Positions 9,104 through 18,124 of a DNA stretch of 64,000 bases are shown piece by piece. Under the pieces are notes generated by a model. That model searched no databases. It was not told the origin of the DNA and saw only the letters and a program-made list of their open reading frames with translations. The first letter of the stretch is position 1, and every line of letters starts with the position of its first letter. The stretch lies in NCBI RefSeq assembly GCF_008124615.1, contig NZ_VNIB01000001.1, positions 1 to 64,000 of the forward strand, read 5' to 3'. Made by a program: the position numbers and the translations under genes. The stretch is from Geothermobacter ehrlichii (lineage in GTDB: Bacteria; Desulfobacterota; Desulfuromonadia; Desulfuromonadales; Geothermobacteraceae).

Positions 9104-10185
9104 TCCGTCTGGTGTTTCCTCCTTTGCCGGTAGACATGATCGGCAGCGGTCAGAAGGGTCATGGGCAGCTCCAGGTGCAGCTGTTGCGCCCGGGTCAGGT
9201 TGAAAACCAGGGCGAAGTCCGGAGCGTCGACGATGCTCAGGTCACCGGCCTTGCGCCCGTCCAGGATCCAGGCGATCTGTCGGCCGGCCATGGCTCCCAT
9301 CTTGTGAAAATCGACGGCGGCGCCGCCGAACAGTCCCAGCTTCGAGAAGAAATAGTTGACGGCCAGTTCCGGTTTGCCGTTGTGTTCGACAGTCCAGGCG
9401 ATGATTTCCTGAGCGGTGAGGATGCGGCCGTCGGCGGTGGGCAGGCGTGCCGCCACCGGGTAGATGGCCCCTACCGTCGGGTCGGCGTTGAGCTGCCTGA
9501 TGAGCTGCCGGTATTCCTCGAAGCTGGAAACCTGCCGGCTCTCCCAGTAGAGGCCGGCGACGCTGTTGTGCCCCGCCATCTCGATCTCGAACTGGCGGTT
9601 GATCCCCTTGCCGGTGGGAGAATCGTCGACGATGCCGACGACTCTTTGTCCCCGCCGATCGGGAAAGGCGGTGGCCAGCAGCTCGATTGCCTTTTTCACG
9701 TAGAGTTTTTCGTAGACGCCGGTGATGTTGCCGCCCGGGTGCTCGCGGCTGTTCATGAAGTGATGGCGGCGGTTGTAGTCTTCCGGCTGGCCGTTCAGTC
9801 CGGAAAAGACGACCGGGATTTTCTGCCCGGCCAGAGCCAGTCCGACCTCGCGGAAGGCGTTGTCATCCAGGGTGAGGACGACATCGGGCGCGAAGGCGCG
9901 CAGGCGTTTCAGGGCCTGCTGTCCCCGCTGCCGCATGGCCTCCGGCGAAACGTAGCGGCGCTTGGTGTCCATGTAGAAGCGTTCGACCAGCAGGGTTTTC
10001 CCTTCGATCCAGCCCTGGTTGCGCAGTTCTTCGAGGGCGCCTTCTTCCTGCGGCATGCCGCAGACGTTGTCTGGGTCGTAGCTGGCGACCAGAAAGAGCC
10101 GTTTTTGCTCGTGGTCGGCCCGGACCGGTGCGGCGAGGACGAGGAGCAGCAGGCAGGAAAGAAGGATCCCGAAACGTCTTTTCAT
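9100..10185 (-). CDS. ABC-type substrate-binding protein (PF04392-like), sensor partner
   Basis: 361 residues from MKRRFGIL, chosen because it gives a clean signal peptide (LLSCLLLLVLAAPVRA, cleavage near residue 25). An upstream in-frame ATG at 10233 would spoil it. The body shows the two-lobe periplasmic-binding pattern of the ABC_sub_bind family (PDVVLTLDDNAFREVG, IPVVFSGLNG, HPGGNITGVYE, RVVGIVDDSPTGKG). No permease or ATPase gene is adjacent; instead it overlaps a hybrid kinase by 4 nt. It is therefore inferred to be a ligand receptor for signalling rather than transport. The ligand is unknown. Confidence 0.85.
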   Translation of the reverse strand: MKRRFGILLSCLLLLVLAAPVRADHEQKRLFLVASYDPDNVCGMPQEEGALEELRNQGWIEGKTLLVERFYMDTKRRYVSPEAMRQRGQQALKRLRAFAPDVVLTLDDNAFREVGLALAGQKIPVVFSGLNGQPEDYNRRHHFMNSREHPGGNITGVYEKLYVKKAIELLATAFPDRRGQRVVGIVDDSPTGKGINRQFEIEMAGHNSVAGLYWESRQVSSFEEYRQLIRQLNADPTVGAIYPVAARLPTADGRILTAQEIIAWTVEHNGKPELAVNYFFSKLGLFGGAAVDFHKMGAMAGRQIAWILDGRKAGDLSIVDAPDFALVFNLTRAQQLHLELPMTLLTAADHVYRQRRKHQTE

Positions 10186-10316
10186 TTTTCTATCTAAATG
10201 AAGTACCCTTGCAAAACAGCAGGTTACAATCATTCATATCGAAAAATGTAGCAGAATAGTTAAGGACAAAACAGTCGGAGCAAAATTATTTTTCTCTGAT
10301 GTTTTTCGGAAGAAGC

Positions 10317-10871
10317 TCAAAGGTGAGAGACCAGAATCTTCAGGCCGATGACGATCAGGATCAGGCCGCCGAGAACTTCGACCCGGCTGCCCCAGCGGTC
10401 GCCGACCCGGCGGCCGAGAAGCATGCCGCCGACGGTCAGAATGCCGGCCACCAGCCCGATGATCAGGGCGGGAAACCAGATGGAGATGCCGAGCATGGCC
10501 AGAGTCAGGCCGACGGCCAGGGCATCGATGCTGGTGGCGACGGATAGCATGACCAGGGACCAGCCGCGGGTGGGATCGTCTCGGATCTCCTCCCCGTCGT
10601 GGCGCAGGGCCTCGGTGATCATCCGGCCGCCGACGAAGACGAGCAGTCCGAAGGCGATCCAGTGGTCGATGGCGACGATCCAGCGCTGAATGGTCAACCC
10701 GGCCAGCCAGCCGACAATCGGCATCAGGGCCTGGAACAGCCCGAAATGCCAGCCCAGGCGAAAGAGATGGCGGCCGGTCAGCGACGGCAGGGCGAGGGCG
10801 GTGCCGAGGGCGACGGCGAAGGCGTCCATGGCCAGCGCCAGGGCCAGGCCGAAGATGGTGATCAGATCCAT
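10317..10871 (-). CDS. mntP: MntP-family manganese efflux pump
   Basis: 184 residues, six predicted transmembrane helices. The two internally repeated halves each carry the conserved aspartate: ALAMDAFAVALG near residue 16 and ATSIDALAVG near residue 116. The family (formerly DUF204/YebN) exports Mn2+. It is monocistronic, read away from the dsbC-like gene. The upstream region was searched by eye for the yybP-ykoY manganese riboswitch and no match was seen. Confidence 0.93.
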   Translation of the reverse strand: MDLITIFGLALALAMDAFAVALGTALALPSLTGRHLFRLGWHFGLFQALMPIVGWLAGLTIQRWIVAIDHWIAFGLLVFVGGRMITEALRHDGEEIRDDPTRGWSLVMLSVATSIDALAVGLTLAMLGISIWFPALIIGLVAGILTVGGMLLGRRVGDRWGSRVEVLGGLILIVIGLKILVSHL

Positions 10872-10896
10872 GGCAGACTCCGGTTCGAGGATCCGT

Positions 10897-10925
10897 ATTT
10901 AAACATTCTCCCGCGCAAGGATCAA
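10897..10925 (-). promoter_or_regulatory. Candidate sigma70 promoter for mntP
   Basis: On the minus strand TTGATC (10920-10925) and TTAAAT (10897-10902) are separated by 17 nt and lie 26 nt before the mntP ATG. Confidence 0.4.
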
Positions 10926-11145
10926 TCAAGGCTTCTTGTGGCTGAAACATGCCCCTGATTTCTGGATTCCACCCAGGGGCAGTTGAGCTCGGGTGCTGGA
11001 GAGCGACTGTGGGTCTGAATTTTACTGCTGTCTGTTCTCGACAGTTTTCCATGGGGGCAGGCAATCCCTGGAGAGAGTGCTTTTGTCACGGAAACTGTTG
11101 AGGTTGTCTCCCGGGAGAAGGAACTGATGTTTGTCGACCTTGGAC

Positions 11146-11175
11146 TTGTCACGGCCGACGGCCCCGGTTTAGAAT
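11146..11175 (+). promoter_or_regulatory. Candidate sigma70 promoter for the dsbC-like gene
   Basis: TTGTCA (11146-11151), an 18-nt spacer, then TAGAAT (11170-11175), placed 48 nt before the ATG. Confidence 0.45.
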
Positions 11176-11223
11176 ACCCTTTTCCGATCAGTCATCGATT
11201 TGCCTCAAGAGAGGGGTTCGACC

Positions 11224-12012
11224 ATGAGATGGATTTTGCCTGTTCTGATGCTGGTTCTGTACGCCGCGCCTGTCATGGCTTTCATGTCCGAAGGCTGTGG
11301 CGCCGGCTCCTGCAAGGATTGCCACAGCCTGAAGGCCGATGAAGCCGCCGGGTTGCTTGGTGCGGGGATCGACAGGGTCGTCAGCGTCCGGTTTTCGGAG
11401 ATGCCGGGCGTCTGGCGGGTCGAGGTCGAAAAGGACGGCACCCGCTTTCCCCTCTACATCGATTTTTCCAAGAAGTATGTCGTTGCCGGTAACATCATCC
11501 GGCTCAAGGACCGGGCCAATATCACCCTTGGGGAGGGACGGCCGCAGCCGGAGAAGCCGCGCAAGGTCGACGTCGCCTCCATTCCCCTCGACGATGCCTT
11601 TCTGATCGGCGACCCGATGGCCCAGTACAAGGCCATCGTCTTCACCGACCCACGCTGTCCCTACTGCGCCCAGCTGCATGGCGAAATGCGGCGGGCGGTG
11701 AAGATGGACCCCAATGTCGCCTTCTACATCAAGCTCTATCCGCTGAAGATGCACCCGGACGCCTATCCCCTCTCCAGGACCCTCATCTGCCGGAATGATC
11801 CGGCACTTCTCGACCGGGTCTACGCCGGCGAAAGTCTCGAGCCGGTCGACTGCAAGGAGGCGGCCGCCATCGACGCCAATCTCGAGCTGGTGAAGAAGCT
11901 GGGGATCAACTCGACCCCGACCATGATTCTGCCCGACGGGACGGTCCGTCCCGGCGCCCGCCCGGCGGAGGATCTGCTCGAGATGGTGCGCAAGGCCGGC
12001 CAGGCCGAATAG
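11224..12012 (+). CDS. DsbC-like periplasmic thiol-disulfide isomerase with a haem c motif
   Basis: 262 residues with a signal peptide (MRWILPVLMLVLYAAPVMA). Immediately after it lies CKDCH (residues 30-34), a haem c attachment motif not present in classical DsbC. A DsbC dimerisation-like region follows, then a thioredoxin fold with CPYC at 145-148 and the cis-proline loop (NSTPTMILPDG). The expected role is isomerising or reducing disulfides in the periplasm; the haem motif suggests coupling to electron transfer or use in cytochrome maturation. Related proteins with this motif are known in Geobacter-type genomes. Start at ATG 11224, preceded by GAGAGGGG. Confidence 0.85.
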   Translation: MRWILPVLMLVLYAAPVMAFMSEGCGAGSCKDCHSLKADEAAGLLGAGIDRVVSVRFSEMPGVWRVEVEKDGTRFPLYIDFSKKYVVAGNIIRLKDRANITLGEGRPQPEKPRKVDVASIPLDDAFLIGDPMAQYKAIVFTDPRCPYCAQLHGEMRRAVKMDPNVAFYIKLYPLKMHPDAYPLSRTLICRNDPALLDRVYAGESLEPVDCKEAAAIDANLELVKKLGINSTPTMILPDGTVRPGARPAEDLLEMVRKAGQAE

Positions 12013-12063
12013 GCGTTTGCTTTTCTGGCGGCAATCTGGTAAAAGGCGATGTTTCACCGGAAT

Positions 12064-12161
12064 CCCTGAGCTCATCACTGGCGGGTGGCACACGTCATTG
12101 ACCTGCCCGTTCAGGCCAGTCACGTGCGCTCTGCCATCAAGCATGGACTTGCGGATTCAGG
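12064..12161 (+). repeat. Short copy of a terminal-inverted-repeat element (family B)
   Basis: Begins CCCTGAGCTCAT and ends GCGGATTCAGG. Its interior shares GGCACACGTCATTGACCTGCC and a TTCAGGyCAnnCACGT block, in the same order, with the 167-bp element at 44280-44446. Relative to that copy roughly 60 nt are missing from the middle. It lies 27 nt before fabI and could affect its leader. Confidence 0.65.
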
Positions 12162-12188
12162 TTTCAGCCTGCAAGGAGGAATGAAAGC

Positions 12189-12956
12189 ATGGGTCTGATG
12201 CAAGGAAAACGCGGCGTCATCTTCGGTGTGGCCAATGACAAGAGCATCGCCTGGGGGGTGGCCCGCCAGCTGCATGCCGCCGGCGCCGAGATCGCCTTCA
12301 CCTATCTGAACGAAGCCCTGGAAAAGAGGGTGCGTCCCTTGGCCGAGAGCCTGGGGGCCGACATCATCCTTCCCTGCGACGTTACCTCGGACGAACAGAT
12401 CGAGGCGGTTTTCCGCGAGCTTGAACAGCGCTGGGGCAGCATCGATTTCGTGGTCCATTCGGTGGCCTTCGCCAACCGCGAGGATCTGAAGCAGCCCTTT
12501 TCGATGACCAGCCGCGACGGCTTTCATCTCGCCCTCGACATCAGCGCCTATTCGCTGATTCCCATGGTGCGCTTTGCCGCCCCGCTGATGAAGAACGGCG
12601 GCAGTGTCGTCACCATGACCTATCTCGGCGCCGTCCGCGCCGTGCCCGAGTACAACGTGATGGGCGTGGCCAAGGCCGCCCTCGAATCGTCGGTACGCTA
12701 CCTGGCGGCCGAATTCGGTGAAAAGAACATCCGTATCAACGCCGTCTCCGCCGGGCCGATCAAGACCCTGGCGGCTTCCGGCATCGGCAATTTCAAGAAG
12801 AAGCTGCACGTGATGGAGGAGCGTTCTCCCCTCAAGCGCACGGTGACGCAGGACGAGGTCGGCAATGCGGCCCTCTATCTGCTGTCCGACCTCTCCACGG
12901 GGGTGACCGGCGAGGTTCACTATGTTGATGGTGGTTTCAGCATTTCGGCGCAGTGA
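12189..12956 (+). CDS. fabI: Enoyl-[acyl-carrier-protein] reductase (NADH) FabI
   Basis: 255 residues, the typical FabI length. It is a short-chain dehydrogenase variant with the divergent glycine motif GVANDKSIAWG (13-23) and the FabI catalytic pair Tyr155-x6-Lys162 (EYNVMGVAKA), plus Tyr145. It catalyses the last reduction in each round of fatty acid elongation. Strong ribosome site AAGGAGGAATGAAAGC before the ATG. It ends at a clear intrinsic terminator, so it is the last gene of its transcript. Confidence 0.96.
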   Translation: MGLMQGKRGVIFGVANDKSIAWGVARQLHAAGAEIAFTYLNEALEKRVRPLAESLGADIILPCDVTSDEQIEAVFRELEQRWGSIDFVVHSVAFANREDLKQPFSMTSRDGFHLALDISAYSLIPMVRFAAPLMKNGGSVVTMTYLGAVRAVPEYNVMGVAKAALESSVRYLAAEFGEKNIRINAVSAGPIKTLAASGIGNFKKKLHVMEERSPLKRTVTQDEVGNAALYLLSDLSTGVTGEVHYVDGGFSISAQ

Positions 12957-12980
12957 TGCGTTTGTTGCCGACAAGCTTGC

Positions 12981-13009
12981 AAAAGGGCCTCGCAACGGGC
13001 CCTTTTTTT
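12981..13009 (+). terminator. Intrinsic terminator after fabI
   Basis: AAAAGGGC (12981-12988) pairs with GCCCTTTT (12999-13006), followed by a T run. The stem is GC-rich with a short loop. Confidence 0.85.
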
Positions 13010-13034
13010 GTTTGCGTCCGGAGGTGAGCGCCCC

Positions 13035-14678
13035 ATGGCGGTAATTCACGGTTCAACCGCCGGTCTGAAGGCGAGCCAGGTCCGGGCCCTGGAGCGCATC
13101 TACCGCCGCCGGCTGCCGCCCGACAGGGTTATCAGCGGCGAGCTGGCCCGTTACCTGACCGAGCTTTCCCGCGATCTTCGCCGGCAGATCGGCATCATCG
13201 CTGACCGCCAGGGGGGGATCGTCCACGTCATTCTCGGCGACGACCGGGAGATCGTCATTCCCGACCTGTCCGATTACGGTCTGGGCCGCAGCGGCCTGCG
13301 CGGTCTGCGCTGCCTGCACACCCACCTGCGCCAGGAACCGCTGTCGCAGGACGACATCAACGACCTCTCCCTGCTGCGGCTCGACCTGATGGTCGCCATC
13401 GGCGTCGACGACCAGGGGCTTCCCGGCGTCACCGAAATGGCCTATCTGCTGCCACCCAATCCGGAGGGGCGGACGGTTGAGCTGCAGCGTTTCGCCAGCT
13501 TCTATCAGCTTGAGGTCGATTTTGCACGCTTCATCCGTTCCCTCGACGACGAGCTCGAGCGGCGGGCCGAGGAGACGGTCGATCTGGACGCCGGCCGCGA
13601 GAGGGCGATTCTCATTTCCGTCAGCCGGGAGAGCCGGGCGGTGGTGGAGGACTCTCTCGCCGAACTGGAGGAGCTGGCGCGGACAGCCGAGGTCCAGGTG
13701 CTCGACCGGGTGGTGCAGCGGGCGCACAGGATCCATCCCCGCTACCTGATGGGGGAGGGGAAGATCCGTGAGGTGATCGTGCGCGCCCTGCAGCAGCGGG
13801 CGACCCTGCTGGTCTTCGACCAGGATCTGGCCCCGGCGCAGGTGGCGGCCATCGCCGCCCTGACCGAGCTGAAGGTCATCGACCGGACCCAGCTCATTCT
13901 CGACATCTTCGCCCGACGCGCCCACACCCGGGACGGCAAGGTGCAGGTGGAGCTGGCGCAGCTCAAGTACATCCTGCCGCGCCTGACCGGACGGGGTACC
14001 GCCTTCTCCCGGCTGATGGGAGGGATCGGCGGCCGTGGACCGGGGGAGACCAAGCTCGAAATCGACCGCCGGCGGATTCGCGACCGCATCCGCCGGCTGG
14101 AGAAGCAGTTGCAGGAGCTGACCCGGGGGCGGGTCCAGCGCCGGCAGCGGCGCATCCGGTCGGGGGTGCCGGTGATCTCCATCGTCGGCTACACCAATGC
14201 CGGCAAGTCGACCCTGCTCAATGCCCTGACCCAGAGTGCCACCTTTACCGAAAACCTGCTTTTCGCCACTCTCGATACCGCCAGCCGACGGCTGAGGTTT
14301 CCGAGCGAGCGGGAAGTGATCATCACCGACACCGTCGGCTTCATCCGCAAGCTGCCGAAAAGCCTGCTCGGCGCCTTTCGCGCCACCCTGGAAGAGCTGG
14401 AAGACGCCGATCTTCTGCTGCACCTGGTCGACCTGTCCGCGCCCGGTTTCGAGCAACGCATCACCGCCGTGGAGACGATTTTGCAGGAGCTGAACCTGCA
14501 GCAGACACCGCGGCTGCTGGTCTTCAACAAGGTCGACCTGTTGCCGGCCGAGGAGGTCGGGCACCTCTGCCGCCGCTACCAGGCGCTGCCGATCAGTGCT
14601 CTCGACCGGGGCACCTTTGCGCCGCTGCTGCGTGAAATGGAACGCCGCTTCTGGCCCGACGAAAACGGAACTGCTTGA
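13035..14678 (+). CDS. hflX: HflX-family ribosome-associated GTPase (long form)
   Basis: 547 residues, about 120 longer than E. coli HflX because of an N-terminal extension (1-175) ahead of the glycine-rich HflX domain (GRGTAFSRLMGGIGGRGPGE). The G domain has G1 GYTNAGKS (about 386), G3 DTVGFI and G4 NKVD. HflX binds the 50S subunit and splits stalled ribosomes. The ATG at 13035 follows GGAGGTGAG, which favours it over the upstream in-frame ATG at 13008 that lies inside the terminator region. Confidence 0.94.
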   Translation: MAVIHGSTAGLKASQVRALERIYRRRLPPDRVISGELARYLTELSRDLRRQIGIIADRQGGIVHVILGDDREIVIPDLSDYGLGRSGLRGLRCLHTHLRQEPLSQDDINDLSLLRLDLMVAIGVDDQGLPGVTEMAYLLPPNPEGRTVELQRFASFYQLEVDFARFIRSLDDELERRAEETVDLDAGRERAILISVSRESRAVVEDSLAELEELARTAEVQVLDRVVQRAHRIHPRYLMGEGKIREVIVRALQQRATLLVFDQDLAPAQVAAIAALTELKVIDRTQLILDIFARRAHTRDGKVQVELAQLKYILPRLTGRGTAFSRLMGGIGGRGPGETKLEIDRRRIRDRIRRLEKQLQELTRGRVQRRQRRIRSGVPVISIVGYTNAGKSTLLNALTQSATFTENLLFATLDTASRRLRFPSEREVIITDTVGFIRKLPKSLLGAFRATLEELEDADLLLHLVDLSAPGFEQRITAVETILQELNLQQTPRLLVFNKVDLLPAEEVGHLCRRYQALPISALDRGTFAPLLREMERRFWPDENGTA

Positions 14679-14702
14679 CAGATAAGGGTTTTATTGTCTA
14701 GG
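14675..14702 (+). promoter_or_regulatory. Weak candidate promoter before mltD
   Basis: TTGACA at 14675-14680 overlaps the hflX stop codon; TCTAGG lies 16 nt later (14697-14702). The -35 is perfect and the -10 is poor. Confidence 0.3.
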
Positions 14703-14728
14703 GTTGGACGGCCTTTGACGGGACTGCC

Positions 14729-16414
14729 ATGCGAATTTTTCTGCTCAGCATAGCCCTGCTGCTCGGGGCCTGTTCCCTGCCGCCGGCCGTGACGCCGCCG
14801 GCAGGCAGCGCGTCCGCGCCGGCGTCCGCGACCCGTCAGGCGCGGCAGCCTTGCGACATCTCGTCGCTCGAACGGGCCGCCGAAAAGATGACACTTCTGC
14901 CGGCGTCCTTCCGCGAAGAGGATGCTCTCGACGCCGGATTCGAAGCCGGCCTTTCCCTCGACAGCGAATCGCTGGCCGACACCCTGCTGCTGACCGGTTT
15001 CGACCAGCATCCGCCCGACAACGAGGGCGCCAGCGTTCCCGCCGGGGGGGCGCAGTTCGACATCCCGGTGGTGAACAACGCCAAGGTCCAGTATTTCATC
15101 GACTACTATACCGGCCCCGGTCGCCGGGTCTTCACCCGCTGGCTCAGGCGCTCCGGACGCTATCTGCCGATGATGCGCGAGGTCTTCGCCAGTTACGGCC
15201 TGCCCCGTGACCTGGCCTATCTGGCGATGGTCGAATCGGGTTTCAACGAACGGGCCTACAGCTGGGCGCACGCCGTCGGCCCCTGGCAGTTCATCGAATC
15301 GACCGCCCGCATGTACGGCCTGAAGATGGACTGGTGGCGGGACGAGCGGCGCGATTTCGTCAAGTCGACCCATGCCGCGGCCCGTTTTCTGGCCGATCTG
15401 AGCCGGCAGTTCGACGGCAACTGGTACCTTGCCGTCGCCAGCTACAATGCCGGTGCCGGCAAGATTCGCCGGGCGATCCGCAAGTATGGCACGACCGATT
15501 TCTGGGCCCTGTCGCGCGGCAGCGTCCTGCAGCCGGAAACCCGCAACTATGTGCCGAAACTGCTGGCGGTGCTGCTGATCGCCAGGCAGCCGGAAAAATA
15601 CGGCTTCGACAGGATCGACTATCTCGAGCCCCTGGCCTACGACGAGGTGGCGCTGCCTTCGGCGACCGATATCGAGGTGATCGCCCGGCTGGCCGGCTGC
15701 GACTACGACGAGATCAAGCGGCTCAATCCCGAGCTGTTGCGCTGGTCGACGCCGCCCGGTGAGAAGGGTTACGTGATCCGCCTGCCACAGGGGCGCTACC
15801 AGCGGTTCGTCGAGGGCTACGCCGCGCTCGACCCCGCCGATCGCATCCGCTACCTGCGGCACCGCGTCCGTCCCGGCGACACCCTGCTCAAGCTCGCCAA
15901 AAAACACCGTATCCGGGTCGACGACATCATCGCCCTGAACAAGATTCGCAATCCGCGGGCGTTGCGGGTCGGCACCGACCTGGTGCTGCCGCTGAAAAAA
16001 GGCTACACCCGCCGGCCGCTGGAGGAGATGCGGGACGATTACATCCGTACCCGGCGCCGGACCTATACCGTGCGGCCGGGCGACAGCCTGTGGAAGATCG
16101 CCACCCGCTTCGGGGTCAGCGAAAAGGAGTTGCGCGTCTGGAACCGGCTCGGCTGGAGCAACATCATCCGTCCCGGCCAGAAGCTGATCGTTTCGGCCCG
16201 GGGACAGCGGCCGGCGGCGAAACGCAAGGTCAGCCGCGGTCCGGTGCGCAAGATCGTCTACAAGGTGCGTTCGGGCGACACGCTGTGGGACATCGGTCGC
16301 CGCTTCAGCGTCGACACCCGGCAGATTATGGCCTGGAACAATCTCAGCGAAGACCATGTCCTGCGACCGGGCGACACCCTGACCCTGATGGTTCCCCTCG
16401 ATCGCCGGGGGTGA
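14729..16414 (+). CDS. mltD: MltD-type membrane-bound lytic transglycosylase with three LysM domains
   Basis: 561 residues. Lipoprotein signal MRIFLLSIALLLGAC with lipobox LGAC, so it is probably anchored to the outer membrane. The SLT domain has catalytic Glu in MVESGFNERAYS and the downstream GPWQFIESTARMYGL motif. Three LysM repeats start near residues 376, 445 and 510, each with a [V]RpGD(T/S)L opening. It cleaves peptidoglycan glycan strands between MurNAc and GlcNAc. One nucleotide separates it from the U32-like gene downstream. Confidence 0.93.
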   Translation: MRIFLLSIALLLGACSLPPAVTPPAGSASAPASATRQARQPCDISSLERAAEKMTLLPASFREEDALDAGFEAGLSLDSESLADTLLLTGFDQHPPDNEGASVPAGGAQFDIPVVNNAKVQYFIDYYTGPGRRVFTRWLRRSGRYLPMMREVFASYGLPRDLAYLAMVESGFNERAYSWAHAVGPWQFIESTARMYGLKMDWWRDERRDFVKSTHAAARFLADLSRQFDGNWYLAVASYNAGAGKIRRAIRKYGTTDFWALSRGSVLQPETRNYVPKLLAVLLIARQPEKYGFDRIDYLEPLAYDEVALPSATDIEVIARLAGCDYDEIKRLNPELLRWSTPPGEKGYVIRLPQGRYQRFVEGYAALDPADRIRYLRHRVRPGDTLLKLAKKHRIRVDDIIALNKIRNPRALRVGTDLVLPLKKGYTRRPLEEMRDDYIRTRRRTYTVRPGDSLWKIATRFGVSEKELRVWNRLGWSNIIRPGQKLIVSARGQRPAAKRKVSRGPVRKIVYKVRSGDTLWDIGRRFSVDTRQIMAWNNLSEDHVLRPGDTLTLMVPLDRRG

Positions 16415-16415
16415 C

Positions 16416-17171
16416 ATGGAACAGGCCTGGCTGACACATCTGCTGCCGGAGGAGCTTCCTTCACCCATCGACCGTCTCTATTTCGGCGCCGAATTCTGCT
16501 GCTGGCGCATGCCCGGCATCGACAGCATCCGGAGGGCGGCCGACCTGTGCCGCCGGCTCGGTATTGGCCTGACCCTGGTCACGCCCGTCTTCTACGAGTC
16601 CTGGCTGCCGCAGGCGGCCGCGCTGCTCGAGGAGCTGCCCGACATCCTGGCCGAAAACGACGAACTGCTCTTTTCCGATCTGGGCATGGCCGAGCTGGCG
16701 CGGCAGCGTTGCCCCGGCCTGACCCTGGTCTGCGGGCGGGCCCTTTCCGGCCAGAAGCGGGGCCCGCGGGTTCTCGGCCTCGATCTGACCCCGGTGCAGA
16801 TCGATTATTTTCGTCGGGGAACCTGGTACAGCGGCCCGTCGCGCGAGCTGCTGCGCGAGCTCGGGGTTGGCCGGGTCGAACTCGACAACCTGCTGCAGGG
16901 GATCGCTCCGCTGCCTGCCGGACTGGCCGGAACCCTGCACCTGCCCTACGCCATGGTGACCAGCAGCCGCAACTGCCCCTTCCGCGAACCGCGTCACGGC
17001 AAGCCCTGCCGGCCGGTCTGCGGCGAGGTCTTCACCCTGAAAAGCGCAGAGACGCCCGTTCTTCTCTACCAGGGGGGCAATACCCAGTTTCTGCATAACG
17101 ACCGGCTGCCGCCGGAGGTGGAACGGCTCGGCATCGACCGGATCGTCCGCCACCTGCATCTTCCCGCCTGA
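16416..17171 (+). CDS. U32-peptidase-like / UbiV-like iron-sulfur protein
   Basis: 251 residues. FGAEFCCWR near 28-36, a DLGMAELA segment and the Cys cluster NCPFREP..KPCRPVCGE (about 189-209) resemble the UbiV/YhbV branch of the U32 family, which holds a 4Fe-4S cluster and takes part in oxygen-independent ubiquinone hydroxylation together with UbiU. Here the UbiU and UbiT partners are not in view. The gene is translationally coupled to mltD (1-nt gap, GGGGGTGAC ribosome site). Family assignment is good; the exact role is uncertain. Confidence 0.65.
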   Translation: MEQAWLTHLLPEELPSPIDRLYFGAEFCCWRMPGIDSIRRAADLCRRLGIGLTLVTPVFYESWLPQAAALLEELPDILAENDELLFSDLGMAELARQRCPGLTLVCGRALSGQKRGPRVLGLDLTPVQIDYFRRGTWYSGPSRELLRELGVGRVELDNLLQGIAPLPAGLAGTLHLPYAMVTSSRNCPFREPRHGKPCRPVCGEVFTLKSAETPVLLYQGGNTQFLHNDRLPPEVERLGIDRIVRHLHLPA

Positions 17172-17396
17172 GCACCGGAACCGGGGCGACGCCTGCGGCG
17201 AATCCGGGGCCGCCCCGGACGGCGCAAAAGCCCATGCCGGGCGGACGGTTGCGTCCTCGAGCCGGCCCCGGAGCCCGGCCGGAAGGTTTTGACTTTTCAC
17301 CCCACCGTTGCTAAACTCGCTTGCCCCTGCCCGGAGGCGTTCCAGACGTTTTCCGCCGGCGGGAGAGTCCGTATTCGAAAGGTAAGAGAGCCTGTC

Positions 17397-18122
17397 ATGC
17401 TGAGTCTGTTGATTTCCGCCGTGGCCAGTTTCGCCACCACGCTGCTGCTGCAGCATTTCGCCGGCTTCGACATCTGGGTCGCCATCTTCGGCGGCGTCAT
17501 CGTTTTTGCCGGCGTCTATTTTCTGTTGCTCCGTTTCATCATGAAGAAGGTGCAGGTGATCATGGATACCGCCCAGCGCGACATCCAGGCCAACCGTACC
17601 GAAAAGGCGATCAAGGTCCTGCAGCAGGGCTACCGTTACGCCGCCTGGCAGTTCTACCTGCGGGAGCAGATCAATTCGCAGATCGGCGCCATCTACTACC
17701 TCAAGCGCGATTTCAGCAAGGCGTTCGAGTTTTTGCAGAAGGGCTTCTTCCGCAACTGGAGCAGCATGGCGATGCTGGCCATCTGCTACATGCACAAGAA
17801 GCAGAACTCGAAGATGATCAGCACCTTCGACAAGGCCCTGGCCGGCAACAAGAAGGAAGACATGCTCTACAATCTCTACGCCTTCTGTCTCGACCGGATC
17901 GGAGAGCGGGAAAAGGCGATCAAGATCCTGGAGAAGGGTCTGGGCAAGGTGGCCGACAAGGAGGCGATTCAGGTCAATCTCGACGCCCTGAAAGAAGGCA
18001 AGAAGATGAAGATGAAACAGTACGGCGATCTGTGGTACCAGTTTCATCTCGAAAAGCCCGGCGCACTCATCAAGAAGCAGACCCGGGCCATCCAGGGACG
18101 GCGCAAGATCGTCCGCCGCTGA
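17397..18122 (+). CDS. Membrane-anchored TPR-repeat protein
   Basis: 241 residues from the ATG with AAAGGTAAGAG upstream. Two N-terminal transmembrane helices (3-19 and 26-48) are followed by helical tetratricopeptide-like repeats (AIKVLQQGYRYAAWQFYLRE, AFEFLQKGFFRNWSSMAML, AIKILEKGLGKVADKEAIQV) and a basic C-terminus. It is probably a scaffold on the cytoplasmic side. It sits 2 nt before the Smr gene, so the two are an operon. Confidence 0.75.
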   Translation: MLSLLISAVASFATTLLLQHFAGFDIWVAIFGGVIVFAGVYFLLLRFIMKKVQVIMDTAQRDIQANRTEKAIKVLQQGYRYAAWQFYLREQINSQIGAIYYLKRDFSKAFEFLQKGFFRNWSSMAMLAICYMHKKQNSKMISTFDKALAGNKKEDMLYNLYAFCLDRIGEREKAIKILEKGLGKVADKEAIQVNLDALKEGKKMKMKQYGDLWYQFHLEKPGALIKKQTRAIQGRRKIVRR

Positions 18123-18124
18123 GC

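Larger units (their letters stand above)
10872..11223. other. Divergent intergenic region between mntP and the dsbC-like gene
   Basis: About 350 nt without a gene. It holds an 8-bp inverted repeat TGCCCCTG/CAGGGGCA at 10950-10957 and 10974-10981, and candidate promoters facing both ways (entered separately). No small ORF with a ribosome site was convincing. Confidence 0.5.

Noticed and set aside
10872-11130. yybP-ykoY manganese riboswitch upstream of mntP
   Set aside because: The expected conserved loops were not found on the minus strand.
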